Assembly (NCBI RefSeq): GCF_000250655.1
Contig: NC_016935.1
Location: forward strand, 1,940,001 to 2,004,000
DNA length: 64,000 nt
Reading direction: 5' to 3'
DNA from: Paenibacillus mucilaginosus 3016
GTDB lineage: Bacteria > Bacillota > Bacilli > Paenibacillales > NBRC-103111
The notes beneath the pieces are model-generated. The model was not told where the DNA came from and searched no databases. It was given only the letters and a program-made list of their open reading frames with translations. Both the position numbers and the translations under genes were made by a program. The stretch's first letter is position 1. Each line of letters opens with the position of its first letter. Shown here piece after piece: positions 35,332-44,742 of this stretch.

Positions 35332-35337
35332 TATAAT
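35332..35337 (+). promoter_or_regulatory. Extended -10 promoter of the TIR-like gene
   Basis: TGGTATAAT (extended -10, TGnTATAAT) at 35329-35337 in an AT-rich stretch that is unlike the surrounding high-GC DNA. Start of transcription is predicted near 35344. The rest of 35090-35330 shows only a weak hairpin at ~35249-35284. Confidence 0.65.
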
Positions 35338-35390
35338 TGTAACAAACTGGTATGCATGTAATGAAAACTCGTTACGGGGGGGTTCGCTAT

Positions 35391-36413
35391 TTGAAACGGC
35401 ATACGTCCAAGCCGTGCGTCTTCATCGGTTCTGCCCGGGAGTCCATTGCAATCGCTTCCACAATTCACAAGGCACTGTCCCACTTTGCCCAGGTATCACC
35501 GTGGTACGCCGGTACGTTTCATGCGATGCACTATACGATGGATGATCTGGAGGCCAGGCTGGCAGCGAGCGATTTTGCCGTATTCGTATTTTCACCGGAC
35601 GATCTGCTGCTTCACCGCGGCAAGCTGGTGCTTACCCCCCGTGACAACACCGTATTCGAAATGGGCCTGTTCTGGGGCAAGCTCAAGCGGGGCCGGGTCT
35701 TTTTTGTGGTTCCGGAATATGTGGAGATGGAATATCATAAAGAAAAGATTACGGAATTCCATCTGATGTCCGATCTGCAGGGGCTCACCCTTCTGCGCTA
35801 CGAAGTCCGTACGGACGGGGATCTCCATGCCGCCGTGAGTGTGGCCTGCATGGAGATTGGTGCAAGGATCACGGAAGCGGGTAAATACGAGGACCCGGTG
35901 GAAGCGCTTCAGGAAGCCCGCGCGGAGCTGGAGCAGAACGATTCGCTGCATCATTTCTTTCTTCATTTTGTGAAGGACCTGATGACCGAGCCCGACAAGA
36001 AGTATGAGTTCCTCTATGACGCCCTGCGCAGCGCCTATCAGCCTATCGAAGGCTACCGTGTCGTGGGCGCGGCCGTATGGAAAGCACGGGGGAACGAGGG
36101 GCTTGAGCAGGTGGCCGGCAATGTCGGCAGGAACAAGTTCTACCCTTTCACGGTCAACGATGACAAGCGGGACGCCGAGGGGACCATCGTGGTAGTCGAT
36201 GCCTTCTTGAACGGATTGGAGAAGGTCGTGCTGCTCTCGGACCGCGTTGTCAAAACCTACTTGCTGTGCTATCCTGTAGGAAAGGATCTCATGCTTGTCC
36301 TTCATGTGTCCGGCAAGCGAGCCATGTCACCCGAAGATTGCGAGACGCTGCTGCAAGTCAACCACAAGCTGATGGGCACCATAAACCACCTTTTTGGAGG
36401 CGAATCTTCATGA
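35391..36413 (+). CDS. TIR-like nucleotide-binding protein with C-terminal GAF-like domain
   Basis: 340 residues from a TTG start placed nine bases after a G7 tract; an ATG at 35352 is in frame but has no ribosome binding site. Residues 8-145 match the TIR-like family typified by CBASS Cap12 effectors (VFIGSA.E, SDFAVFVFSPDD, PRDNTVFEMGLFWGKL), with Glu90 the candidate catalytic residue for NAD cleavage. A helical linker (~155-195) leads to a C-terminal alpha/beta part (~205-335) that looks GAF-like. No cyclase gene lies next to it. The next gene starts inside its stop codon. A role in immunity or stress signalling is inference. Confidence 0.7.
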   Translation: MKRHTSKPCVFIGSARESIAIASTIHKALSHFAQVSPWYAGTFHAMHYTMDDLEARLAASDFAVFVFSPDDLLLHRGKLVLTPRDNTVFEMGLFWGKLKRGRVFFVVPEYVEMEYHKEKITEFHLMSDLQGLTLLRYEVRTDGDLHAAVSVACMEIGARITEAGKYEDPVEALQEARAELEQNDSLHHFFLHFVKDLMTEPDKKYEFLYDALRSAYQPIEGYRVVGAAVWKARGNEGLEQVAGNVGRNKFYPFTVNDDKRDAEGTIVVVDAFLNGLEKVVLLSDRVVKTYLLCYPVGKDLMLVLHVSGKRAMSPEDCETLLQVNHKLMGTINHLFGGESS

Positions 36414-36589
36414 GCAGACAGGTCGATAAACCGGGGGCACGGCGTCCCAATTCCGCCGAGTTGTCTGATGCCGGGACATCGACAAAAAAGAGCAAAAAAG
36501 TAATCGCCCTCACAACGGAAGGCAAAGAAGTGGAAGGCGTCGTCGTATTTGAACGCAAGGCGAATTATGATAAGCCTTCGTTCGCGTGA
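36410..36589 (+). CDS. Small basic protein coupled to the TIR-like gene
   Basis: 59 residues, rich in Lys, Arg, Ser and Thr in the first half and then a short beta-strand-like part (VIALTTEGKEVEGVVVFE). The ATG overlaps the TGA of the upstream gene (ATGA) and TTGGAGG is nine bases before it, so it is translationally coupled. A strong terminator ends the pair. I do not recognise a family; a modulator or antitoxin of the TIR-like protein is inference. Confidence 0.65.
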   Translation: MSRQVDKPGARRPNSAELSDAGTSTKKSKKVIALTTEGKEVEGVVVFERKANYDKPSFA

Positions 36590-36638
36590 CGGACACAAGC
36601 TTCATCATCTATTGTCATCAATTTATAACCAACTGAGC

Positions 36639-36674
36639 AGCAGGCCAAGGGAAATTCCCTTCGCCTGCTTTTTT
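36639..36674 (+). terminator. Terminator of the TIR-like operon
   Basis: AGCAGGC-c-AAGGGAA pairs with TTCCCTT-c-GCCTGCT, followed by six T bases. Confidence 0.85.
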
Positions 36675-36793
36675 GTGTTCGGGGGCCGCGAGCCGTATGA
36701 TTCGCCGCGCGGCGGCATACACATAGGGCAAGGATTCAGGCTTTCCTGCCGCCTGTCGGATGAACGATCGTGGTGGATGCTGCTGCTGCGCCC

Positions 36794-36827
36794 ATACCCG
36801 CCGGCCCGGGTAGGGCTTTTTGGGTAT
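36794..36827 (+). promoter_or_regulatory. Possible attenuator in the hut leader
   Basis: TACCCG/CGGGTA (36795-36800 with 36807-36812) followed by GGGCTTTTT is terminator-like. ATACCC (36794-36799) can instead pair with GGGTAT (36822-36827), so the two stems exclude each other. They lie 33-66 bases before hutH. Confidence 0.4.
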
Positions 36828-36859
36828 CTTTACTGGTGAGGGAAGGGGGTGGAGCGGTC

Positions 36860-38590
36860 ATGAAGCGGAGAGATAATGCCCCCATACGGATCGGAGACCA
36901 AAGGCTGACCCTCGCGGAGGTGGAACGGGCTGCCCGCAGCGGAGCGCCTGTGGTGGTCGAGAAGGGCTGCATCTCCCGGATGCAGGCTTCCTGTGACTAC
37001 GTGCGGAAGCTGCTGGAGGAGAGGCAGGTCGTCTACGGGCTGACCACCGGCTTCGGCAAATTCAGCGATACGGTCATCGCGGACGGCGACGTGCTGCGGC
37101 TGCAGCTGAACCTGATCCGCAGCCACGCCTGCGGGGTCGGCAGCCCGCTGCCGGAGGACACCGTGCGGGCGGTGATGCTGCTGCGCATCCGCGCTCTAGC
37201 CCTCGGCTGGTCGGGCATCCGCCCCTGTGTGGTGGAGCTGCTGGCCGGCCTGCTGAACCGCGGGGTCACCCCCGTCATGCCGGAGCAGGGCTCCCTAGGC
37301 GCCAGCGGAGACCTCGCGCCGCTCGCCCACCTGGCGCTCGTGCTCGTCGGCGAGGGCGAAGCCTTCTTCGAGGGAGCCCGGCTGCCCGGCGGAGAGGCGC
37401 TGGCCCGGGCCGGCCTGCAGCCGGTTATCCTCGAGGCGAAGGAAGGACTCGCCCTGATCAACGGCACGCAGGTGATGACGGCCATCGGCACGCTGGCCTG
37501 CGCGGACGCCCGCCGGCTGGCGGACCTGGCCGACTGCACGGCCGCGCTCACCTGCGAAGGGCTGCGCGCCGTCCGCGACGCGTTCGACGGGCTGACGCAC
37601 GGGCTGCGCCCCCACCGGGGGCAGCGCCGCTCGGCGGAGAATATCCGCCGGATGACGGAGGGCTCGCGGCTGCTGACCGGGCCGGGGGAGCTCCGCGTGC
37701 AGGACGCTTACTCGCTGCGCTGCGCGCCCCAGGTGCACGGGGCGAGCCGCGACGGGCTCGACTATATCGCCGGCGTGCTCGAGACGGAGATCAACTCCGC
37801 CACGGACAATCCGCTGATCTTCGCGGAGGAGGGCCGGGTCATCTCCGGCGGGAACTTCCACGGGCAGCCGGTGGCGCTGGCGATGGATCACCTCGCCCTG
37901 TGCGCGGCGGAGCTTGCCAGCATCGCCGAGCGGCGCATCGAACGGCTGGTGAACCCCCAGCTGAACGAGGGGCTTCCGCCCTTCCTCACGCACCGCGGGG
38001 GCCTGCAGTCGGGCTTCATGATCGCCCAGTACACGGCCGCCTCGCTCGTGTCGGAGAACAAGTCGCTGGCCCACCCGGCAAGCGTGGATTCCATTCCCTC
38101 CTCGGGCAACCAGGAGGATCATGTCAGCATGGGCACGATCGCCGCGCGGAAGGCGGCCCGCATCGTCAGCCACGGCTTCGAGGTGCTCGCCATCGAGCTG
38201 CTCTGCGCGGCCCAGGCGGCGGATTACCGCGGGCCGTCGGGTCTCGCGCCGGGCACCCGGTGGCTCTATGACCGCTGCCGGGAGCGGGTGCCTTTCATGG
38301 GCGAAGACCGGGTGCTCTCCGGCGACTTCCGCAGGATCTCCGAATGGCTGCGTTCGGTGGATGCCGCGGCGGAGCTCGGCTGGCCGGGGGAAGCGGAGGG
38401 AACGGCGGAGGCGGGAGGACCGGGAGGCGGGAGACGGAAGGCAGCGTCGGCAGATGCCGGAGAGGAGGAGCAGGATGGGGGAAGAAGCGAAGAGCCGGAC
38501 GGTCCGTGCCCCGCGGGGGACGCAGCTCAGCACCAAGGGCTGGGTGCAGGAAGCGGCCCTCCGGATGCTGATGAACAACCTGGACCCTGA
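36860..38590 (+). CDS. hutH: Histidine ammonia-lyase
   Basis: 576 residues; the enzyme removes ammonia from histidine to give urocanate. The MIO cofactor triad is Ala148-Ser149-Gly150 ([12 protein letters not shown]). The ATG at 36860 follows GGGGTGGAG; the open frame runs further 5' without support. Up to ~residue 505 it matches normal HutH length (~510). It then continues with ~70 residues rich in Gly, Glu and Ala that overlap hutU by 116 bases. That tail looks like read-through after loss of the original stop and is probably not functional. Confidence 0.95.
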   Translation: MKRRDNAPIRIGDQRLTLAEVERAARSGAPVVVEKGCISRMQASCDYVRKLLEERQVVYGLTTGFGKFSDTVIADGDVLRLQLNLIRSHACGVGSPLPEDTVRAVMLLRIRALALGWSGIRPCVVELLAGLLNRGVTPVMPEQGSLGASGDLAPLAHLALVLVGEGEAFFEGARLPGGEALARAGLQPVILEAKEGLALINGTQVMTAIGTLACADARRLADLADCTAALTCEGLRAVRDAFDGLTHGLRPHRGQRRSAENIRRMTEGSRLLTGPGELRVQDAYSLRCAPQVHGASRDGLDYIAGVLETEINSATDNPLIFAEEGRVISGGNFHGQPVALAMDHLALCAAELASIAERRIERLVNPQLNEGLPPFLTHRGGLQSGFMIAQYTAASLVSENKSLAHPASVDSIPSSGNQEDHVSMGTIAARKAARIVSHGFEVLAIELLCAAQAADYRGPSGLAPGTRWLYDRCRERVPFMGEDRVLSGDFRRISEWLRSVDAAAELGWPGEAEGTAEAGGPGGGRRKAASADAGEEEQDGGRSEEPDGPCPAGDAAQHQGLGAGSGPPDADEQPGP

Positions 38591-40151
38591 GGTGGCGGAG
38601 CATCCCGAGTCATTGGTGGTCTACGGGGGAATCGGCCGCGCGGCGAGGAACTGGGCGTGCTTTGACGCGATCGTCAGGAGCCTGCAGGCGCTGGAGGAGA
38701 ACGAGACGCTGCTCATCCAGTCCGGCAAGCCGGTGGCGGTGTTCCGGACCCACCGGGACGCGCCGCGCGTGCTGCTGGCGAATTCCAATCTCGTGCCGGC
38801 CTGGGCGAACTGGGAGCATTTTCACGAATTGGACCGCAGGGGGCTGATGATGTACGGCCAGATGACCGCTGGCAGCTGGATCTACATCGGCTCGCAGGGG
38901 ATTGTGCAGGGCACGTACGAGACATTCGCGGAGTGCGCCAGGCAGCACTTCGGCGGCACGCTGCAGGGGACGATCACGGTGACGGCAGGACTCGGCGGGA
39001 TGGGAGGCGCCCAGCCGCTTGCCGTGACGATGAACGGGGGCGTGCTGATCGGTGTTGAAGCCGACCGGTCGAGGATCGAGAAGCGGATCGCGACCCGCTA
39101 CTGCGATGTGCTCGCCGAGACGCTGGAGGCGGCGCTTGCGCTGGCGCAGGAGGCCAGGGACGCTGGTCGTGCGCTGTCGGTGGGCCTTGTAGGCAACGCG
39201 GCGGAGGTCCTGCCGCAGATGCTCGCCCAGGGCTTTGTGCCGGATATCGTCACGGACCAGACGTCCGCCCACGATCCGCTGAACGGGTACCTGCCGGCCG
39301 GCTGCTCTCTGGAGGAGGCGGCAAGGCTTCGCGCGCAGCAGCCGCAGGAGCTGGTACGGCGGGCCAAAGCCGGCATGGCCGTCCATGTGGAGGCGATGCT
39401 GGAGATGCAGCGCCGCGGGGCGGTGGCCTTCGACTACGGCAACAACATCCGGCAGGCTGCCTGCGACGAAGGGGTGGCGGAGGCCTTCGCTATCCCCGGG
39501 TTCGTGCCGGCCTACATCCGGCCGCAGTTCTGCCGGGGCCGGGGGCCGTTCCGCTGGGCGGCGCTCTCGGGCGATCCGGAGGACATCCGGCGCACCGACG
39601 AAGCGGTGCTTCAGCTGTTCCCGGACGATGAGGGGCTGCACCGCTGGATCGGGATGGCCCGCCAGAAGATCGCCTTCCAGGGTCTTCCTTCGAGGATCTG
39701 CTGGCTCGGCTATGGCGAGCGGGCGCTTTTTGGCCGGAAGATCAATGACATGGTCGCCGCAGGCGAGCTCTCCGCCCCGATTGTCATCGGCCGCGACCAT
39801 CTCGATGCGGGCTCCGTCGCTTCGCCCAACCGGGAGACGGAGTCGATGCTTGACGGCAGCGACGCGGTAGCCGACTGGCCGATCCTGAACGCGCTGCTGA
39901 ACACGGCGGCCGGCGCGAGCTGGGTGTCGCTGCATCACGGGGGCGGCGTAGGGATGGGGTACTCGATCCACGCCGGTATGGTCGTGGTTGCCGACGGCAC
40001 GCCGGAGGCGGCGGAGCGGCTGGAGCGCGTCCTGACGACGGACCCGGGCATGGGTGTCGTACGCCATGCGGACGCGGGGTACGATCTGGCGGTGGAGACG
40101 GCGAAGACGCACGGCATTATCAGGCCTATGGGAGAGCAGACGAACGAATGA
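38475..40151 (+). CDS. hutU: Urocanate hydratase
   Basis: 558 residues; converts urocanate to imidazolonepropionate with bound NAD. Visible features are the glycine-rich NAD segment [12 protein letters not shown] and the typical [18 protein letters not shown] opening. The ATG at 38475 has GGAGG upstream; an in-frame extension to 38121 lies inside hutH and is rejected. Second gene of the hut operon, overlapping the hutH tail. Confidence 0.96.
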   Translation: MGEEAKSRTVRAPRGTQLSTKGWVQEAALRMLMNNLDPEVAEHPESLVVYGGIGRAARNWACFDAIVRSLQALEENETLLIQSGKPVAVFRTHRDAPRVLLANSNLVPAWANWEHFHELDRRGLMMYGQMTAGSWIYIGSQGIVQGTYETFAECARQHFGGTLQGTITVTAGLGGMGGAQPLAVTMNGGVLIGVEADRSRIEKRIATRYCDVLAETLEAALALAQEARDAGRALSVGLVGNAAEVLPQMLAQGFVPDIVTDQTSAHDPLNGYLPAGCSLEEAARLRAQQPQELVRRAKAGMAVHVEAMLEMQRRGAVAFDYGNNIRQAACDEGVAEAFAIPGFVPAYIRPQFCRGRGPFRWAALSGDPEDIRRTDEAVLQLFPDDEGLHRWIGMARQKIAFQGLPSRICWLGYGERALFGRKINDMVAAGELSAPIVIGRDHLDAGSVASPNRETESMLDGSDAVADWPILNALLNTAAGASWVSLHHGGGVGMGYSIHAGMVVVADGTPEAAERLERVLTTDPGMGVVRHADAGYDLAVETAKTHGIIRPMGEQTNE

Positions 40152-40171
40152 CATAAGGGAGAGTGGGTGCC

Positions 40172-41461
40172 ATGCCGACCCGCATGGTATATGTCCGGCG
40201 CGCCGCGCAGGTGGTGACGGCCGCCGGGGCAAGCCTCCGGCCGAAGCGGGGCGCGGAGATGTCGGAGCTTGGGATCATCGAGGGGGGGAGCGTGATTACG
40301 CGGGACGACCGGATACTCTTCGCGGGACCGGATGAGGAGGCTCAGCGGGTTCTTGCCGCGGCGCCGGAGGATGCGGAAGTCGAGGTGCTGGAGGCGGAGG
40401 GGAAGCTGGTCACCCCGGGGCTGATCGACCCGCATACGCATGTCGTGTTCGCGGGGAGCCGGGAGTTCGAGCTGCCGCTCCGCCTGAAGGGTGCGGCCTA
40501 TATGGACATTTTGAAGGCCGGCGGGGGGATCCTGTACACGGCGGAGCAGACCCGGGCGGCGGAGGAGGACCTGCTGGCGGCGGAGACGCGAAGGCGGCTG
40601 GACCGCTTCCTTCTGCACGGCGTGACGACCGTCGAGGCCAAAAGCGGCTACGGCCTGCGCCTCGAAGACGAGCTGAAGCAGCTGCGCACGGCCCGCCGGC
40701 TGAACGCCGAGCATCCCGTAGAGCTCGTGTCCACGTTCATGGGGGCGCACGCCGTGCCGCCGGAGTACAAGGGCGACCCGGAGGCTTACGTCCGGCTCGT
40801 CATCGAGGAGATGATCCCGGCCGTCGCTGAGGCGGGGCTCGCCGAGTTCTGCGACGTGTTCTGCGAGGAGGGTGTGTTCACGCCGGAGCAGTCACGGCGC
40901 ATCCTCGAGGCCGGCCTGGCACGGGGCCTGAAGCCGAAGCTCCACGCCGACGAGATCGTGCCGTACGGCGGGGCCGAACTGGCGGCGGCCGTAGGAGCCG
41001 TGACGGCGGATCACCTGCTGCAGGCTTCGGGCGAGGGCATTGCCGCCATGGCCCGGCGCGGCGTCATCGCGGTGCTGCTGCCCGGCACGGCGTTCTTCCT
41101 GCGCAAGCCTCCGGCGGATGCCCGGCGGATGATCTCGGCGGGCGTGCCGGTGGCTCTGGCTACCGACCGCAATCCGGGCTCTTCGCCGACCGAGTCGCTG
41201 CCGCTCATCATGAACCTGGCCTGCCTGGGCATGGGCATGACGCCTGAGGAGGTGCTCGCCGCTTGCACTATCAATGCGGCGCACGCGGTCGGCCGGGCTT
41301 CCCGGATCGGCAGCATTGAAGCCGGCAAGCAGGCGGATCTCGTGCTTTTTGATGCGCCGAATGTCACGTACCTGCAGTATCACTTCGGGGTGAATCTCGT
41401 GGATACGGTGATCAAGCGGGGCGTCTGCGTTGTGCGGGACGGAAGGAGGGCGGGGGCATGA
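40172..41461 (+). CDS. hutI: Imidazolonepropionase
   Basis: 429 residues of the amidohydrolase superfamily. Metal-binding HTH is seen in DPHTHVVFAGSRE, a further metal histidine in KLHADEI, and the late aspartate in LATDRNPGS. It opens imidazolonepropionate to N-formimino-L-glutamate. AAGGGAGAG precedes the ATG at 40172. It overlaps the next gene by four bases. Confidence 0.95.
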   Translation: MPTRMVYVRRAAQVVTAAGASLRPKRGAEMSELGIIEGGSVITRDDRILFAGPDEEAQRVLAAAPEDAEVEVLEAEGKLVTPGLIDPHTHVVFAGSREFELPLRLKGAAYMDILKAGGGILYTAEQTRAAEEDLLAAETRRRLDRFLLHGVTTVEAKSGYGLRLEDELKQLRTARRLNAEHPVELVSTFMGAHAVPPEYKGDPEAYVRLVIEEMIPAVAEAGLAEFCDVFCEEGVFTPEQSRRILEAGLARGLKPKLHADEIVPYGGAELAAAVGAVTADHLLQASGEGIAAMARRGVIAVLLPGTAFFLRKPPADARRMISAGVPVALATDRNPGSSPTESLPLIMNLACLGMGMTPEEVLAACTINAAHAVGRASRIGSIEAGKQADLVLFDAPNVTYLQYHFGVNLVDTVIKRGVCVVRDGRRAGA

Positions 41462-42708
41462 AGGAGCTGCGCGTGAAGCCGGGGAGGATCCGCACGGCGC
41501 TGGAATCACTGGGGGCCATCGGGCGGGGCCCATCCGGCGGCCTGGAGCGGACGGCGTTCTCGGCGGCGGACAGGGAGGGCCGCGAATGGCTGAAGGCGGC
41601 CATGCGGTCGGCGGGACTGGCCGTGCGCACGGACGAGGCGGCCAATATCTGGGGTCTGCGCCGCGGAGAGAAGCAGAAGCTACCGCCGATCGCCTGCGGC
41701 TCCCACATCGATACGGTGCCATCCGGAGGGAAGTATGACGGGGCCCTCGGCGTCATTCTGGCCTTGGAGGCGGCCCGCGTGCTTGCGGAGCATGGCGTCA
41801 GCCTTCGCCGCGGACTCGAGGTCGTGTCGTTCAGCGCGGAGGAGCCGAACGGCTTCGGACTCTCGACGTTCGGCTCCCGGGCTGCGGCGGGCAAGCTGAA
41901 GCGCAGCGTGCTGGACGGGGTCCGTGGCCCCGGGGGCGTCCTGCTCACGGATGCGCTGCGGGATGCCGGAGGAGATCCGCTGCGCTTCGAAGAGGCGCGC
42001 CTCGCCCCCGGCGACCTGGCGGCCTATCTTGAGGTACATATCGAGCAGGGACGGCGGCTGGAGGACCAGGGCATCCCGGTCGGCATCGTGACCGCGATCA
42101 CCGGCATCTACCGGGAAGAGGTGACGGTCACCGGGGAAGCCAATCATGCGGGCACGACCCTGATGCGCAACCGGAAGGATGCCCTGATGGCCGCCGCCGA
42201 GCTGATGCTGGCATTCGAAGCGATCTGCCGGGATGCGCCGGCGGAGGAGACCGTGGGCACGATCGGCCGCATCGCCAATCATCCGAACGCCGCGAACATT
42301 ATTCCCGGGGAGGTGCAGCTGCACCTGGAGGTCCGCGGGGCGTCGAAGGAAGCGATAGCCGCCGTGCTCGACGCCTGGAGAGAGCGTGCCGGCGGGATCG
42401 CCCGGGCCCGCGGCGTCCGCCTGCAGTCTGTGACGCTGCTCGACCAGCCCCCCGTTCCCATGGATGGGCTTGTGGCCGAGGTATGCAGGCGGCAGGCCGA
42501 GCGGCTGGGGATAGCCGCCGTGCCGCTCGGCAGCATGGCGGGCCACGACGCGGCGCATATGGCCGCGATCACCCGGGCCGGCATGCTCTTCGTGCCGAGC
42601 ATCGGCGGCCGCAGCCACTGCCCTGAGGAGGAGAGCCGGCTCGGCGAGATCGAGCAGGCCGGCAACGTGCTGCTCCACGCTTTGTTGGCGCTGGACCGTC
42701 AGCTTTGA
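41458..42708 (+). CDS. M20-family amidohydrolase (allantoate amidohydrolase/carbamoylase type)
   Basis: 416 residues with the two-metal signature of the AllC/hydantoinase group: CGSHIDTVPSGGKYDG, SAEEPNGFG, EVHIEQG, and NHAGTT in the lid domain. It is coupled to hutI (ATGA overlap) and followed by a HutF-like deiminase. No allantoin genes are near. In this place it most likely splits N-formyl-L-glutamate to glutamate and formate, standing in for HutG; a similar gene order occurs in actinobacterial hut clusters. The substrate is inferred, not seen. Confidence 0.85.
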   Translation: MKELRVKPGRIRTALESLGAIGRGPSGGLERTAFSAADREGREWLKAAMRSAGLAVRTDEAANIWGLRRGEKQKLPPIACGSHIDTVPSGGKYDGALGVILALEAARVLAEHGVSLRRGLEVVSFSAEEPNGFGLSTFGSRAAAGKLKRSVLDGVRGPGGVLLTDALRDAGGDPLRFEEARLAPGDLAAYLEVHIEQGRRLEDQGIPVGIVTAITGIYREEVTVTGEANHAGTTLMRNRKDALMAAAELMLAFEAICRDAPAEETVGTIGRIANHPNAANIIPGEVQLHLEVRGASKEAIAAVLDAWRERAGGIARARGVRLQSVTLLDQPPVPMDGLVAEVCRRQAERLGIAAVPLGSMAGHDAAHMAAITRAGMLFVPSIGGRSHCPEEESRLGEIEQAGNVLLHALLALDRQL

Positions 42709-42779
42709 GCCAAGGAGGCAGGAGTGAGACCGCTTATGGGTGAGGCGCCAAGCTGCCGGCAGAAAAGGAGGAGAGGCCT

Positions 42780-44117
42780 GTGCCCAAGCTGTATTCAGCG
42801 AAGGCAGTATATCTCGACGACACGTTCCGTGAAGGAAGCGCACTGCTGGAGGAGAACGGACGCATCCTGGAGACGGGTCCGCTGGTGGCTCTGCTGCAGC
42901 GCTATCCGGGGATCGAGCATGTCCGCTGGGAGCGGGGGGTGATCGTGCCGGGAACCGTCAACGCGCACAACCATTCCTTCCAGAGCCTGCTGCGCGGCAT
43001 CGCGGTCGACAAGCCGTTCCTGCAGTGGCGCGACGAAGCCTTGTACCGGTATTCCCCGCTGCTCGATGAGGAGGCGGTTTATACGGGCGCGCTGCTGGCC
43101 TTCGGGGAGATGCTGAGGTACGGGGTGACCACGGTGTGCGATTTTTTCTACGTGCACAATGGAGGGACTGCTCTGGACGAAGCGGTGATCCGGGCGGCCG
43201 GGGATGTCGGCATCCGCCTCGTGTTCGCGCGCACGATGTACGATTGGAGCGGGGCACCCGCAGGCTACCGTGAGACGGTGGACGAAGCCGTGGATCGCAC
43301 CCGCCGGCTCGCGGTCAAGTACCAGGGCGCCTCCATGGTGGCCGTCCATCCGGCCCCGCATTCGCCCCATGCCGCCTCGCCGGCAATGATCCAGGCTGGC
43401 CACCGGCTGGCGCAGGAGCTGGATACGCCTTTTCACATTCATGTTGCGGAGGAAATGTTCGAGGTGGAGGAGACCCTGCGCGATTACGGGCTCCGTCCGG
43501 TGCATTACCTGGATTCGCTCGGTGTGCTCGACGGGCGGATGATCGCTGTGCATCTCGTCTGGCTCGACGACTCGGAGGTCGAACGGGTCGGACAGCGGGG
43601 CGGGGCCTTGGCCTACTGTCCCTCCTCGAATATGTTCCTCGCCGACGGCATCACCCGCATCCCGGAGCTGCTCCGGCATGGAACCCGTGTGGCGCTGGGC
43701 ACGGACGGCGCCTGCAGCAACAACCGCACCTCCGTCTACGAGGAGATGCGCATGTGCGCCCTGCTCCAGAAGGTCGCGAACCTTGACGGGACCTGTCTGA
43801 CCGCAGGCGATGTGTTCCGGATGGGCACGGCGGCCGGCGGCGAGGTGCTGCGCCTTCCGGTCGGTACGCTTGCGGCGGGCAGCTGCGCCGATTTCTCGGT
43901 GCTGAACGCGGACGATCTGTCCCTGACGCCACGCGGCGAGCTGCTCGCAAACATCGTGTATGCGATGCAGCCCAGTGCGGTCACCGACGTTGTCGTGAAC
44001 GGCCGGCTTGTTTACACGCAGGGGGCTTTGCAGACGGTGGGGGAAAAGGAGATCGTACGGCGGGTCGACACTTTGTTCGAAGCGTGGGAGCGGCGGCTGG
44101 GTGCGAAGGGGCCATAG
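42780..44117 (+). CDS. hutF: Formimidoylglutamate deiminase (HutF-like amidohydrolase)
   Basis: 445 residues from a GTG start with AAAGGAGG before it. Amidohydrolase motifs: NAHNHSFQ (first metal pair), HIHVAEE, AVHLVWLDD and the late Asp in LGTDGACSNN. In a hut operon this points to HutF, which releases ammonia from N-formiminoglutamate to give N-formylglutamate. No HutG-type formiminoglutamase is present, so the deiminase route seems to be used. Several atypical guanine-deaminase-like enzymes share these motifs, so substrate rests on context. Confidence 0.82.
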   Translation: MPKLYSAKAVYLDDTFREGSALLEENGRILETGPLVALLQRYPGIEHVRWERGVIVPGTVNAHNHSFQSLLRGIAVDKPFLQWRDEALYRYSPLLDEEAVYTGALLAFGEMLRYGVTTVCDFFYVHNGGTALDEAVIRAAGDVGIRLVFARTMYDWSGAPAGYRETVDEAVDRTRRLAVKYQGASMVAVHPAPHSPHAASPAMIQAGHRLAQELDTPFHIHVAEEMFEVEETLRDYGLRPVHYLDSLGVLDGRMIAVHLVWLDDSEVERVGQRGGALAYCPSSNMFLADGITRIPELLRHGTRVALGTDGACSNNRTSVYEEMRMCALLQKVANLDGTCLTAGDVFRMGTAAGGEVLRLPVGTLAAGSCADFSVLNADDLSLTPRGELLANIVYAMQPSAVTDVVVNGRLVYTQGALQTVGEKEIVRRVDTLFEAWERRLGAKGP

Positions 44118-44303
44118 TGATGTTTTCCATCACATAACACGCCCGCCTCGCCTTGCCGGCCGCTTATCCGATGTTTCGCATCAGATAAGTGCCCTCCGCC
44201 GCGCCTGTGGGCCGCAATCCCCGTGGTATGTGATGTTTTCCATCACATACCGCGCCCGGCCCGCCTTGCCGGCCGCTTATCTGATGTTTCACATCAGATA
44301 AGC
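44115..44303. repeat. Two tandem copies of a double-hairpin unit
   Basis: Two related palindromes alternate: TATGTGATG-tttt-CATCACATA (44115-44136 and, perfect, 44226-44250) and CTTATCTGATG-tttca-CATCAGATAAG (44162-44189 with one mismatch, and perfect at 44275-44303). The units are ~113 bp apart. They follow hutF and could act as terminators or as binding sites. Confidence 0.75.
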
Positions 44304-44474
44304 GGGCCCTGCCGAGCCTTAGGGCCGCAGCCGCCATCCCCATCCAAATCCGAATATGTCAAACGATTACCACATAAACATTCGGGAAAAAGGCGAGGTC
44401 CACGTCAATATTTTCCACTTTCTAGAGCAATTTTGTCGGTTATGCCCAAGCCAGAGCTTGAATTATACTAAATC

Positions 44475-44488
44475 TGTAAACGTTTGCA
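44475..44488 (+). promoter_or_regulatory. Catabolite-response element (CcpA site), distal
   Basis: TGTAAACGTTTGCA matches the cre consensus TGWAARCGYTWNCW at every position. It lies ~255 bp before the amylase start in an AT-rich stretch (44340-44742) with no gene. Confidence 0.75.
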
Positions 44489-44699
44489 GTATCGCCGAGA
44501 GATGCTTTCGTCGACCCGCACCGCTGCTGCTTCGTCCCCCGGTACATAAGATCATCCCCGACAGCAAATTTCTTGACGAAGCTTTATGCGTGTTTGGAAA
44601 CCGGTTTTTATTCATCACACCAAAGAAAGGAGGCAGGCAAGCCGAGTAAACCAAAGTATGAAAACGCAGGACCAGACCCACTGTGATCCGGCGATAAAA

Positions 44700-44713
44700 A
44701 GAGAACGTTTACA
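44700..44713 (-). promoter_or_regulatory. Catabolite-response element, proximal to amylase start
   Basis: TGTAAACGTTCTCT on the minus strand, one mismatch to cre. It lies 30 bp before the start codon, where CcpA would block elongation or initiation. Confidence 0.55.
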
Positions 44714-44742
44714 ATTATCAATCAGGGAGGGATTTTGATTTC

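Noticed and set aside
33112..36413. A CBASS-like system formed by the GGDEF protein and the TIR-like protein
   Set aside because: They are separated by an opposite-strand gene and two terminators; the GGDEF protein looks like an ordinary signalling cyclase.
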